Source: Oxyruncus cristatus
Lineage: Eukaryota > Chordata > Aves > Passeriformes > Cotingidae
NCBI GenBank assembly: GCA_013399855.1
Contig: VXAY01000115.1
Span: forward strand, 786,799 to 850,798
Direction: 5' to 3'
Length of the DNA stretch: 64,000 bases
In this document: positions 39,501-52,488 of the stretch, piece by piece
Layout: every line of letters begins with the position of its first letter
Position numbering within the stretch: the stretch's first letter is position 1
Notes under the pieces: model-generated
Seen by the model: the letters and a program-made list of their open reading frames with translations, nothing else
The model's database searches: none
What the model was told of the DNA's origin: nothing
Program-made: the position numbers and the translations under genes

Positions 39501-42500
39501 TATTTACAATATCTGGAACTTTTATAAAAAATTACCAAGAGAAACCCCTTGAACAGTCCAGCATGTCAGCACCCTGTGAGGTGCCAACTCCGTGAATCAT
39601 CTGAAATTCACTTAATTACACTGGTCAGATTTCAGTAATTTATATTAGATGCTCCAAGACTGTACAGAATTGTATAACAGTGGGGAATATCTACTCCTAC
39701 CTGCACAGCTCCATGGATTAAACAGGGGGAAAAAAAAAAAGTTGATTTTAGCTGTCTAAGGCTAAAGGATTATTAACAGGTTGCTAACAGGCACGTGCAT
39801 CAAGATGTAGTTAAGTACAGAAGAGCTCATCAGATATTCAAACAAAACTATCAGTGCCACAACGACTGCACAGAAGGAATTGCTTGGGATTGATGCAGGG
39901 AACAGGAATTACTTCTTCAAAAACTTTCAGTAACACCTACAGTCTCAAAAAAGGGTTTGTGAGCAGAGAGTCAAGTCAATAAAGCAGGAAAACCCAAGTG
40001 ACTGGCAGCTGTAGGACCTTGCACCATCTCAGGGAATGAAGCGCTGCCTGAATGGCAATATTCCTACTACCCTTACGGACACACTCGCTGTTCCCACACT
40101 CTGGAGGCACTATATGTTGGCAAATATACACCCCAGGGCACGGCTCCAGACTGCACCATTAAACTATGAACTCTCAGTGCTCATATGCCATCATTACTTC
40201 AGGTGCCAAACTTTCCCCAGGAGTTCAAAGGAAAAAGCCTGAGGGACTAAACCACACAAGCCAGATTCCTAAACGCTTGACACTTCCCAGCTGAACATCT
40301 GACATCTCCATTAAACACTTTTTTTTTAATTGCTTAACACAAAGCTGCCTGAACATCACATAATAATTCTTCCAGTGGTGCAGGAAATATGAATTTAAAG
40401 GACACAGGACATTTTAGGGGGAGGTAAAGAAAACCACCCCAAAAGCCACGCAGGTTTATCAGGTATAATCCCCTTCAGTGAGTAAATGCCCACTCAGTTT
40501 TTTTAATAATTCCTGGTAAGTTAAATTTGCAGAGACAGGAGGAGTGGACAGTCACCGTAGGCAGGTGCTGACATTTCTCCTCTCTCTTGGTTGCTCTTTA
40601 TTTACTGAAATAGATGGAGAGATAGAAACTTTGGCATTTTGAACACTTTCGTAACTTTGTGGAAACAGTCACAAAATGAATCAATCCAGCCATAAAATCC
40701 AAAGTGTACACCTTTACACTGGACTTCAGCAAGCAAGCTTTACCACGCAAAGGGATTGAGCATTCCAGGAACACATTTTCCTCCTCCCCAATACAGCACC
40801 TCACACAATGGAGCCGGCAGACCCTGACAATATTTTCTCCAGTATTCCAGATGCGGAATAATTCAATTTAACTTGTGAAGAGGCATATTCACCCTCAAAA
40901 CCAAGAACACACTGAGGTAAAAACGATCTATGTTTTGATCTGTGCCTTCATATGATTTATTAAGACTGAATAAAAATGTCTTTCAAAAATTACTAAGGAC
41001 ATTAAACTGAAATACCACATATAAATCACAGTATGGTTAGACAACAACACAAAAGGTGAGCAAATTTAAACTTGCAGTGGGAAATTACTCCTTTCCCATC
41101 AGAAATAAGGGAATTAGGGATCATCAACCTTCACTACAACCCCTGGCTTGTTTCACTCCAGAACAGTGTGTATTTGTTCCCATGCACATCACCCCTCAAA
41201 TATGACATTGATAAAATGCAGCAGCAAGTCCCAGTCTGTTCTGAAATGCAAAGTCATCTAAAGAAGCTCCATTTTACAAGGAAGCAAACAGTGGGATATT
41301 ATTTTCATGCCCAGAAACATCTACGTAAGGAAAACGTAAGTTTGGGATACAGGAGGTAAATGCTCCAAGGGCACCAGGAATAGGCACCTCCTACGCAAAC
41401 ACTCCATTAAAAACCACCAAAAGGACTTTTTTTTTTTTCTGGTGGCTGGAGGGACATTTGAAACATCCAGAAATTCTAGTGAAACACAGAGATGTTTGCC
41501 AAGGTAACAAACACAACGCTGCACGGGTAAGACGTATGTGCTGCTAAAGAAAGAACAGTGGGTTGAAGCTGCAATGAACCTTGAAAGCTCCAGTACACAC
41601 AGGTCAGACAGTGAGAGACTTGCTCTGCCTTCCTTATATAAACTGATACAAACTCCATGATGATCCTGCAGCAGCAGGTTCACACCAGGTGAGATAGTTT
41701 GGTATCCATGAACCAACACAGGAGGGATCAGGAGCAAAGAACTGTGGCTCCACGTGACTTCCTCCTCCTTGGGATGCCTTTTTCCAGGGTGCTCAAACTC
41801 ATTAATCCCTCTCCTCACTCACTGAACTCTGGCCCTTTCCAAACTTCTTTAAAATACTAAATAAATAGCCACTTACTGCTAGTAAGAGACCAGAGCTCAA
41901 ACTCTTTTCTCATTACTGGTGGTAAAAGGTAGCAGCCATCAGCTTACCACACTTGTAACATTCAGAAGGTAGTTTTCTTTGGCAGCAAAATCCATTTTTA
42001 TAACAGCTTTCTTTACTTTGGGATTTCATTTTATTTGGGTTTTCGAAAATCTTTCCAACACTTGTCACACGCAGAGACAGGAAGCTCTGTCTGCTTTGAA
42101 AAATACTTCAGACAGGGAAAAGCAAGTGTGTGTTACACAGAGCCAGGGGCAAGGCAGATGGATTCCCAGGCTGTAATTCCAGCTTTGCTGCTGACTCAGT
42201 GAGTGACCGTGGCATAATCACACCAGCTCCCCTCTCCTCCCTCCCCAAAGGATGAGCCACAGTCAGCTCTCTCAAAAGACACCAAGAGGCAAGTGGAGCT
42301 GGGCCTTACATTTAGGTATAGTGGAATTAATCGTGCCTAAATTTCGCTAAAATTCACATACTTACAGTGTTCATTTCCTCTGTTAGTACCCAACTTTTAA
42401 TGGGTACGTCTGGGTATCCACACAACTATTCAGACGGTTTGTTGGATTTTTTTTTGTTTACATCCATGTGTTTGCATCAGCACCCACTTTTCCACATTGC

Positions 42501-45500
42501 AAGAAAAGATTCCCTGCAGGAAAGGGAAAATCTCCCCTTGGACTCAAGGTGAGCAGAGCTGCCTCTTGTCAACCTGCAATTTTAAAATCACCCGAGTCAA
42601 TCTCAAAAAGAATAAAGGAGAGGGTCTTCAGCAGGCAGACTCCTTTTCCCAAGTTTTGGGTGTGGAATAATTCTGCTCATCTTTAAAGAACTCCTAAGGA
42701 GGGTAAAAAGAGATCATCTGAGCAAGATTGCTGCTGGTGCCAGGCCTGTTCCCAGCCCTGCCGACGGCCAGGGAGCTGTTCCGGCCCGCAGCTACGTCAG
42801 GCAGCAGACGTGATGACATTTAGGAACATTCTGGTCCTCCCCAAGCAGCACAGAAGCTGCAGCCACCGTTTGTGGTGCTGCTGCCAAGGCAGGTGATGAT
42901 CACACTGCAAAACATCACGAAGCAAAACGCTCAAGAGAAGAGGCAGAGCCACCAAGAGCCCACACCCTGCAGCAACCCTGGGAGCTCGGAGAAGCACGGG
43001 ATGATAGCAAAAGATGCCAAACATCCTGGCAGAGTGGAAAAGATAAAGCCATGGCCCTTCATTATCCTCTTTTGCATAATCAGGATGTTCCAGGGACACA
43101 GAACAAGTTTCCATCCCAAGGCCAAAGGAGCGCTTTGTGCACACGGCACACATTGGATACATGCCATGTACCAAATGAGGGTTTGGAAAGACAGTCCACC
43201 ACACCTGACATACTCCCACTCTCACTATCCTTCTCCAAACCAAACAGATCTCCATTGCACTGAAAATCCACTCACTACAATGCAAGAGCTTTCCAAAAAG
43301 TCACAAAGCCAGGACCATATTCCCCCTATGCAGAGAGAGCTGAAATGCTGAGAGCAACCAAAAAAATACCCATTTGCACTTTGCCTCTAATGGACCTGCA
43401 CCCACAATTTGTTCCTAGCCCCCGTTTTCCAACTGGGAGGGCTCTGTACCTACTAGGAGATAACCCCATTTCACAGTAGAACAATGTATTGTTTTTAAGG
43501 AACTTAAGTGACATTTATAAATATATATATCTCTCTCAGTGGTATAAATCTCACTTAAACTGCTGACTAAATAAAAATATTCCATTATGTACAACATCCA
43601 GTGTACATTTGGGTGATTCTGTGTCTATGATGGGTGTGTACACGTATCCATGTACCCGATCTGCTGTACACCCTGCGCCGGGCACAGCAGGAGCACGTAT
43701 GCACACAGACACAAACAAACTCAGCCCTGTGCCGCTCTGCGTCTCCTGCAGCAGGAGCAAGAGGGAAAAGCCCAGCCTGACCCACCCCCAGCCACGGGAA
43801 GGCAAGTTTAGGGTGCAGCCAGGCACTTGTTTATGTAACAGCAGGGTACAGCCGCAGTAGAAGGGAGCCAGGAGCAGGGGCTGAATATTAAAAAGGGACG
43901 AACGCGCCCAATGCTGAGGTGTTCTCCGTGATTTCTAAGCAGTGACCACTGGAGATCCCTGGATCTGAAAATCTGATTAGGAGCCTGCATCACCACACAT
44001 AATTACTAACACGGATGCGGCCTGATTCCCAAAGAGCTCGCAGCTCTCTGGGAAAAGAGAGAGCAGAAGGGGCAGTATTAATTCTATCCAGCTTTTTAAT
44101 TAAAGTAATGAAAAAGATATCTGAATCACACATTTTGCTGAAATAGGATATGTGAAAACCAGATAAAACAACACACACGGTGATGAAGGAACTGGGGTGG
44201 GTGCTGGGCAAACACTGAGAAAGCCCTTCCAGCAAGGACACCCACACATGAAATACATCTTTTTAAAAAAAGGTTGTTTTGCAGAGGATTCCACGATCAA
44301 AAATGTAATCACAAAAACTACCTTATGCTGCAGTGTCCCATTTAAGGGATTAGGAGAGTAATCACAATCTGCCCCAAGCAGCTCTGCCCAGCATCCTGGC
44401 ACTGCATACATTGGAAATGACATTCCTGTTTTGATGAAGAGAATTGGGATGTGACTTAATGAACTCTGCAAAGCGAGCCTTTGGAAAGTCACAGAGATCA
44501 CACCCAAAGGTCCCAAAGCCATCAAACGACCTCTGTCATTTTATTTAAGCCCTGCAGTTCAGAATATAAAAATCCACAAGATCGAATGTAAAATGAATTC
44601 AGAATTTCCAGGTATGCCAAGGGAACAGATGGCTTCTGAATCCTAGAGATCTGCCAAAAGGATCTGTAAACTCGAATGTTACATGGTTGGATTCTGTGTT
44701 TTTCTTTTTACAGAGATCTGTGATTACATGCAATGCAGCAGAAAAGGGGGAATTTAAAAAAGGACAGATCCTGTCTTTTAGTATTATTCCTTCCAGAGAA
44801 ATTTATAAAGAATGGATACAAACATGGTGTCAGGGAATGAGTTAATGCACATGACGAGCTAGAGATTTCAGAGATGGGAGGAAAGAAACAGCAATGAGGA
44901 GGCATTAACACAGGCACTCCCAATGTAACACAGTCCTAAAGTTAAGCTTCACAGAACCTTCAGGCTTTAATATTTTCTCCACTGTTTCAGGGTTTTTTTG
45001 TCCTTGGAAACTACACATATTTGGCAAACAAATCATCTCTATTGATTTTTTTTTATTCTTCTTTATTTTTTTGCCCTATGGCAATGGGAGTTGTCATTCC
45101 CCATTCCTAACACAGAAGGAAAAAAATGGTTAATTATAAATCAGGAGAAACCTCCCTAAAATCTGAACCACATAAACTGAGATGCCTTAAGAGAACCAGA
45201 GACTGCCAAGCCGACAGATTGCAGACCTGTGTGACAGGCCCTACCCCGACAATACACCTGCAGTGTGCAGAGTAAATACACTGAATCACGGCGCCAGCCC
45301 AGAATCCCCCAGTGACACCCAAAAACTGCATCACGGTTCGGCTGAGGCGCCCAGCACCCCGAGACAGGTCCTACAGACAGCCCTGAGCGCTGCTGGGGAC
45401 GTGGGAAGGGGAACCGAACATGGGAAATGGGAGGAAATGCTGTCGGGAGGTAAAGAAATGCACCTTCACACTGCAGAACACAAGCACAGCCACCTCCCTC

Positions 45501-45862
45501 CCTGACAACTCCTTCAGATCAGCTGGAGGCTTGGAACACCTGGCTGGGAAGGATGGCAGGTAGCTCCAAGTCTTCTGGGGATGCGGGGAAGGCGGCAATG
45601 CTGGCATGCCGTCTTTCTGGGCAGGATTCCTGGGTGGCTCTGGGCTGCCATGGCTGGCAGCACTTTAATCTCACTGCAGATGGGCTGAGTCCACAGCGGG
45701 GCTCCAAGGGATGGAAAGGGATGCAAAAGGGAAATGTGATGGGAGAGGTTCGGAAAATGAAGGGCAGAACATTACACATGGCAATGAGCACCTGCAAAGT
45801 GCTGCAGAGAGGAAGGAACGGTGGGGGAGAAAAGGAGAAGGGGGCCGGTTTCCCCCTCATAC
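36534..45862 (-). other. ANK2: Large ANK2 intron, part nearest the MAHAAA exon
   Basis: Contains one plus-strand CR1 copy (38025-38256) and poly-T and poly-A tracts. Open frames on both strands at 42797-43351 overlap each other and show no family motif. No exon with a convincing start, donor and phase was found. Confidence 0.75.
38025..38256 (+). mobile_element. CR1 LINE fragment, about 230 nt
   Basis: It starts with taacaaggggtaac and contains gaagaaattcttccctgtga, ggccctggcacaggttgtcc and agagaagctgtggctgcccc. It ends ctttccaacccaaaccagtc then tgtgattctatgg. This is a recognisable 5'-truncated CR1 3' untranslated region on the plus strand. Confidence 0.95.
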
Positions 45863-45985
45863 CTTGCGTTTCCGATCAGCCCTAGAGATTTTCCGCTGCC
45901 TTTTCCTTTCCTTCTCAAGGTTTCTCTCCCTCTCTTCGAGTTCAGACTCTCGAACTTTTTTAATGGAAGCGGCTGCGTGAGCCAT
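45863..45985 (-). CDS. ANK2: ANK2 alternative first coding exon, basic N-terminal leader
   Basis: The open segment encodes 41 residues, MAHAAASIKKVRESELEERE in the first half and ending KISRADRKRK, then a donor AAG|gtatga. It is in phase 0, so it joins to SDSNASF of the exon at 16636-16737. Short leaders of the form MAHAAS or MAQAAK followed by charged, lysine- and arginine-rich residues before the first repeat are known from ankyrin-G and ankyrin-R, which is the main support. Residues 8-41 are almost entirely charged and probably helical. The start has a strong context (A at -3, G at +4), and GC-rich sequence lies upstream. It would be separated by a 29,125-nt intron from the first common exon. 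I have not seen the transcript; identity is by family resemblance and splice phase. Confidence 0.88.
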
Positions 45986-46100
45986 TTTGGCGAGGCAAAC
46001 CCCAGCTCCGAGGAAGCCGTTCCCACCACACGCAGATATCCAGGTGATTTATTTTTTTTCCCCCGCAAGGGCACTGGCTGCAAGCCAGAACTTCACGGCG
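45986..46100 (-). promoter_or_regulatory. 5' untranslated and proximal promoter of the MAHAAA exon
   Basis: Between the start codon and the poly-A tract the minus strand has a T/A-rich AAAAAATAAATC element about 60-70 nt before the ATG and moderately CpG-rich sequence after it. The start codon lies in CGCCAAAATGGC, which resembles a YY1 site on the initiator. Whether transcription begins here or in the CpG block further upstream cannot be told. Confidence 0.3.
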
Positions 46101-46337
46101 TAATCCACTCTTCCTCCTCCAGCACCCTAGGAAAGGTCACGGCTCCGCTCCAGCCTCTGCAGCACCCATGGCTCGGGAGCATGGGAGCCACGTCCACACA
46201 CAAGACGTGCCAAAGTGCCCGCAGCCACACGCACACGGCCAGGGAGCAGCTGGAATTACCTCCTAGCAGCCTGCCAGCCCTTCAGCGTGGCTGCAGCTGC
46301 AGGAGAAGGCGGGCTTCAGGCTTAGCTGGGGAGGATT

Positions 46338-46360
46338 AAAAAAAAAAAAAANTGGGGGAG

Positions 46361-46389
<29 letters not shown>
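46338..46389 (+). repeat. Poly-A tracts with one ambiguous base
   Basis: Two A runs are separated by ntgggggag (N at 46352). The N and the long homopolymers suggest uncertain base calls between the CpG block and the first coding exon. Confidence 0.95.
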
Positions 46390-46394
<5 letters not shown>

Positions 46395-46579
46395 AAAGGA
46401 AACGAAAAACCGGCCTTTAAACACACATCACCGAAGTGGGAAGGTCTTTCGGGATTCCTCCGGAGAGGCTGCGTCTTCAGGGTGGGAGGAAGGCTCCGCT
46501 TCAGCATCACCAGCAGCAGGGGGAGGGTGCAGCTCCCGTCAGCTTCTCACATCGCCTTTACGCAGGGTGAGAAGAAAAT

Positions 46580-46960
46580 GGTGCAGTCTGACTTAGTGAC
46601 TTGCTGCCGCCGCCACCGCCTTGTGCCGGAGCGCGGCGAGCGCCTTCTCGCCCTTGCGCTGCTCACGATCTCCCCTCGCCGCCGGGTCGGTCGATGGGAA
46701 GGCGTGCGGGAGATGCGGCGGGCTGGGAGAGGCCGGGCTCGGGCTGCTCACCTGCAGGCAGCATGGAGAGCCGCCTGGAAAGGGCTGGCAGCGCTCAAGC
46801 CCTCCTTGTGCCTCCCCGCAGCCACGTGAGGCCGCATCAGGAGAGAGAGCTGCATTCAGCAGCGAACCGAACGCGGCGAGGAGGGGGAAGCACCGCCGTA
46901 ATCCGGGCTCGGCCTGCCCCGCTCTGCTCCGCTCAACTCCACCCAGGGAAAAACAGTACC
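46580..46960. promoter_or_regulatory. CpG-rich putative ANK2 promoter region
   Basis: This is the densest CpG block in the window, with runs such as gccgccgccaccgcc and ggagcgcggcgagcgcc. It lies 0.6-1 kb upstream of the MAHAAA start on the minus strand. A minus-strand donor CTGCAG|gtgagc ends at 46752 and could belong to a 5' untranslated exon made here. A poly-A run with an ambiguous base (46338-46389) separates this block from the coding exon. No TATA box is evident, as usual for such promoters. Confidence 0.6.
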
Positions 46961-49900
46961 ACCGAGGGTGCCGCTCGTTATCATTCCACCCAAAAAGCTG
47001 CGCTGAAGATGGAGAACAACTACAGCCGTGGACCAACAGAGACAGCAACAATATGTTGTTACTTAGTCTCCCCCCCAACCCCCTCCCAAATATCATTTGG
47101 GTTTGGGACACAGATTTCTAGCGTTACTATCAGAGACAGACAGGTCCGGCATTCCTCATTGCTTATCCCCCTGCTGAAGCAGCACATCAAAGTTCTACTC
47201 CCTCCTCCCTGGGTAACTGCTATCACTATTAGCATCAAGCATTTATTCACCAGAATAGGATGTGGGTAGATAAAAAGAGCCTTTGCATTAGTCACTGGCA
47301 GACAGCTGATCACATTCCAGCTCCCGCCAACAGCACTGCTCCGGCCTCTTCCAGGCAAGTCCTGAGCGAGAGAGGTGGCTGCCACACTCAGAGCTGTCTG
47401 CATCCCTGGCTTGGCCAGCCCAGAGACACAGGGACATGGGAGCTCACTGACAGCAGCACAAAACCCCACCAGAGACACAACTCCTCTAGCCAGGTTTCCC
47501 TCTGCAGTATATCTCTTGACTTCAGACCGAATTGTACTGATGGCCCCAAAAGGAGGGCACCGTGGATTTCTCTGTAACACAGCACCGCCACACCAGTGAC
47601 ACACACCCTGTGAGCTCTTCACGTGACAGCAGCCCACGGAGCAGCCCTAATCCCCGCCTCAAGTTACTGTGGTACCCACAGAACAGGTTTCAGTTCACAT
47701 GGACCAGGATCATTTATTATCACCATGGAACTAATCCTCATTGATGACTTCTGCTGGTACTACCAGGTTTGACTTTGAGAATCCCACAGACCGAATTATC
47801 ACAGGGGAATATGCATGGAAACTACCACGTGCTATAAAAGCATCTTTAAAACAGGGATCTATTTTGTGTTTGTGCCAGTGACCTGTGCATTGTGCATTCA
47901 ATTGAAAATGCATTTCTCTACTGGAAGGAGGCATGGCAAGAAGCAGGGTAGGGAGTGCCAATCAAGCTTTTTCTGGGTCCTCCATACGTACAGGTTGGTT
48001 TTCTCCCAGTTGTTCCCATTTGTGAGAAACTCGGCTACACAGAGCTAATGGTTGAAACACAAGCAGGAGCTGCAGCAACAGCCACCAGCAAAGTGAGACA
48101 GGTGGAGGCAGCTACAGGGATAAAATAAAGGGGAAAACTGGAATCTTTAAGAGAACTGTGGCACGCCTTGTCCTCTTAATACTGTACGAGCTTCACTTGT
48201 CAACCAGAAATTAACAGCTGGTAGTCTAGAACTCGACCTTCCTGATACCTTCCCAACCTTTTTGTGGGATCTTAAACAGGAAATATGAAAGTAAGACCAA
48301 CTTACAGGTCACCACACTTAAAAATTCTTGCCTTGGGATGTCTCTAAATCACAGTTCAAGGTGTCCTTAAGCCACTAAATGTTTAAATCCTGATACAAGG
48401 TCCACACAGTAGGGTTTGATACACAGGAGGGTTGATAGCAGTCATGATTATTAAACAATTTTATCTTCTGATGATTGGTATGTTCAGCTCAGTATCAAAA
48501 AATTATTCCTCCAGAAAACTCACTTAAAAGTTAAAAAAGGACTTGATGCACTTTGTAACCCAGGTTACATCAGAGAAAAACATCAGACACTGGAATTGAA
48601 CAACTGGTGCCAAGTAAGACAAAATGAAATAGGAAATATTCTTTATAAGATTACTGGTAAAGAAGAACTCCAGGTCAGCTCTGTGAGTTCATTATCATGT
48701 CCCATAAACATTTGCTCCCTAACCTCAAAGAGACATAAAAATATTTCATCATTGTGTGGTAAAAAAAAAAAAAAGTTACTTTCAATAGGTTATTTTGGGA
48801 AGAACGTATCCAGTCTGGGGAGAAGAACATGAAGTGTGTATGAATGTTTGACACAGCTTATGTCCCTGCAGGAAAGAAGTGTTCCTTTTTAAGACAGATT
48901 TTCCTAAAAAAAAAAAAAGTAGAAGAGGGCTTGTCATCGCATTGCGTATTTAGATCTTAACAAAGAGAAATCCTTCTGCAGACATCAGTCTGAAGATTGC
49001 ATTTTCAAGCAAAAATGGAGCCTGAGCAATTTCCCCCTAAACATAGAAAACGTCCTGTGGAGCTGGTACCTCAGAAAAGCAGAATATCCAGCGCTGCTGC
49101 CACAAACGGTGTGTGGGAGGGGAGTGGGAGAGTGGGCAGATGCACAATAACACAAGAAGAACACAGATCCAGAAAAAGGGTGGGTTTTCTCTGAAAAGCA
49201 TGTGTCATCACTAGCTCTGAATGTAGATACAGAGAACTCGTGAGATTCAACAAATTCCCACTTGGGATAATGAAGCTTGTAGGACTCCAACCTCCAGGTT
49301 TTGCTCTCCAACCTGCCCCGGCAGCTGAGACAATGAGCTCCTGCACTGCAGCGCTGCAAGAGCCACAGCTCCCATCAGTGCTGCGCTTTACCTGCCAGCT
49401 TTCAGGCGGACAGAAGACATGATTTGCTGAGCAAATCAGCATTTTCAGTCTATAAAAACCTGCTGGATGAAAACCAAGAGTAACCGAGTACAAGAGAGAG
49501 GATGTAAACAAGTGATTATGTCCCCTGAAGCATATCCGCTAACAGGGGTCCGTCTCACAAAGATGAGCCTCTCTCCACATAAATCATGTGGGCAGTGCAA
49601 AAACAAACTTAAAACCAAGCCTAGAAGCCACACCAAGAAAGTGTGACTCAAATCTCTTACCAAAAGGTACTAAAAAAACAAAAAGAGAGAGGCAGTGATG
49701 GAGTGGGAAAAGCCTCTCGTGCTTTGAAGCCGGATGGGAGACTGTTCTTTCCAGTTCTAAGCTCTAGTACATTCAGGAAAAGCCTGGAAATCAAAACTGT
49801 TTTCAAACAGAGAAAAAGGAGAAAGGGCTGTCCCAGGCAATAGTTTTGAACTCAACTTTTTGCTTACTGTTGCAGAAAACCTTTCTGCACACAGCAGATC

Positions 49901-51232
49901 ACAATTCCCTCAGGGAATTGGGCTCCTCCAAAGTGATGCACAGCCATACCTGTATGTGATACCCAACAGGTACGTCCACGAGGTATTTCACAAATATACA
50001 ACCACCACCACCTCTGTCCCTACAAACTGTGCATCGGTTTAAAAGTCACCTCCTTGCTGGGAGGCAGGGCAGGTTAGACCAGGCTTGGAGGAGCTGTGCA
50101 CACACAGCTGTTGGGGGCCTGGACACTGGAGAGCCCTGGCTTGCCAAATTCTCTCACCTCCACCCACAGCACGGATGTCGACCTCCCTTCTGCTGCTATT
50201 TCAGCCAGGCTGAATGTCAGAGGTAGGCACAGCCTTCTCCCTCTGAGCAGGAAGCTCTTCTCTGAACACCTCCTCTTGAGGGATGCACATGGATACGATG
50301 GAGTATTTTTGATAGGCACAAAAATATTTGGAGTGCCAGAGCAGGGTAACAATGTACATAACTCTAAAGTTATTCAGCTGGATTGTGCATATCAGCATAT
50401 TCAGCCATTTCAGTATCTACAGAATTGCATACTCCTAGAAAAGCAGCAAAACAAAGTAAAAGCACGAAGCTAACAATGGAAGCCATATGCTACAGTTACA
50501 AATTGCCTCCTGTCTCACTCATTGTTTAATCCATACTCTTATTTATTAGTCACACACAGTGGCAATTGTCCTAATTCTAGAGGTACAAAAACCCTGGAAG
50601 TGAGTTACCAATCACACACCCAATACTGGGTAGGTTTCATTTTATATTTCCCAAGAGAAAAAATATTAGAGGTTTTTTTTTTTTAAAAAAAAGCTCTACA
50701 CTCTCTCATTCTTACATTACTATGTGGAGACAACACATTCCTGACAGTTCCAAGCTGGAAATTAGTGTCATTGAACTGGTACTGAAAAGATGACACATAA
50801 AACTGTGTTCTGGCTTTTTTCTGTACCTTGACTATATCTGTTTTATTAACTGAAAAGCAGCAATACAAAAGAAGAAAAAGGGCAAGTTGAGTACAGACAG
50901 ACCTAAATCAGACCAGTCTTAACATCCTTCCTTTCTTTTCTGTTAAACCACCTGGATATAAATCAGAGCACTGACACTTTAGTGGTCAGCACTGAAAACA
51001 TACTGCAGATGCAGTAATACTTGCAATACCACACCCTCCCTTGCACAGCAGGTTTCTGTCTCAAACATGTTCAGTTCAACACTGACAAACTTTAAATGCA
51101 ATTAATAATTACCCAGGGGAGAAAAAAAGATACTGCTTAGCTCCCTTCATTTTGGGAGAGTTACTGAAAATATTAATCTGCTCTTATAAAATTAATGTTT
51201 CTATGTTATGGATGAAGAGAGTGAGACAATAA

Positions 51233-51500
51233 TAGGAACATAAGAGCAACCACTGTGGGATGAGACCAAAGTCTTCTGGCTTCAGCAGTGGCCAAAAATC
51301 AAGTATTTAGCAAAGTGTAGAAAAGGACAAACACGGCTGATAATTTCAAGTACCGTCCCAGCCTCCGGTCATTTCAGACTGCTGGGTAGCTGTGCCACGC
51401 ACTTGCCTTTATGTAGCCACCCTCCCAGGCTGTTTTCCATGAACTTGTGCAGCCTCTCTCTGAATTTCCAGCATCCATGACCCATTGAGGCCGAGTTCTA
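51233..51500 (-). mobile_element. Old, diverged CR1 fragment
   Basis: The sequence ataggaacataagagcaacc, then gatgagaccaaag and cagtggcc, is the reverse complement of the older CR1 3' end seen across reptiles and birds (GGTCTGACCC...TTCTTATGTTCC). It is more diverged than the other copies, so it is probably an ancient insertion. Confidence 0.6.
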
Positions 51501-52452
51501 CAGCTCAGCTACACATCCCAAGTACCATTATCACAGGGGAGTGCTTACAGCCGGGAAAGGGACAAGATAAAATAATTGATAAGAAGATAAAATCTTTGGA
51601 GAATCCGGAAAGCCCTTGCAGTCATCCTTTGTTGCTGTCCAAGCTGTGCCAGGACAAAGCAACAACTTCCCACACACCAACAACGTTCTGAACACCAAGA
51701 ACAGGATGTAGAAAGAAGATTCAAAGAAATACCCCAGATATGAGATAAAGACATCCCAGCTGCATCCAAGCTGGCAATTCCAGAAGCATATTTGTTTCAT
51801 CAGAACCCTAAAGAAACTAGGGATAGATATTTCTGGCAAGAGTGCCCATCCTGTGGTTTTCCAACACCTGCTAAAGTTGCATTAACTCCCAGTATCGCTC
51901 CACTTATAGTAGTTTTCATATTGATTGAAAACACTGACGTCACATTGTATTTTAACTCAGTAAAACAGGGCCTCTCCCAATAGCTCACTAAGGGCAACAG
52001 CAGACATTTTATTGATTTCAGTGGACTTCAGAACAGGACCTTGATCTTTTAATTCACCAGTGAAATGTGCCTTCTCATCTTCCTTCCTGCCCTACCTGCT
52101 TTCATCTTTCATTATTGTGTTCTGATCTTGTGAAGCTGTTACAGCAAAGGAGGAGCCCAGGGATCATCCTGAAGGTGCTGCAGACCTGCCAGGTCCGGTT
52201 CCCAAGGTGCACACAGCGTTCCTCAGGCTCTCTCCTTGCACTCCCTCATCCCTGCACTTGCACCTACTGGATCTGCTGAAGAGGGACAGGGTCACACCTT
52301 CTGAAGGTGCAGTTTGTCTCTGCTCTGCTGACAACCCAGAGAACATCACCCACAGCCAAGAGCAGGGGAGTTTGTTGGGGTCTGCAGTCGCCCTACTGCT
52401 CCCCACATACCATCTGGTGTCATGGACAAGTGGTCCAACAGCCTGAGGGAAC

Positions 52453-52488
52453 GCTCCTTCTCTAATCCTGGCTCCTTCTCTAATCCTG
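52453..52488 (+). repeat. Perfect 18-bp tandem duplication
   Basis: The unit gctccttctctaatcctg occurs twice in direct succession (52453-52470 and 52471-52488) with no mismatch. Confidence 0.98.

Noticed and set aside
46601..47269. 222-codon plus-strand frame and 172-codon minus-strand frame in the CpG block
   Set aside because: Low stop-codon frequency in GC-rich DNA explains both; composition is proline, arginine, serine and alanine-rich without motifs.
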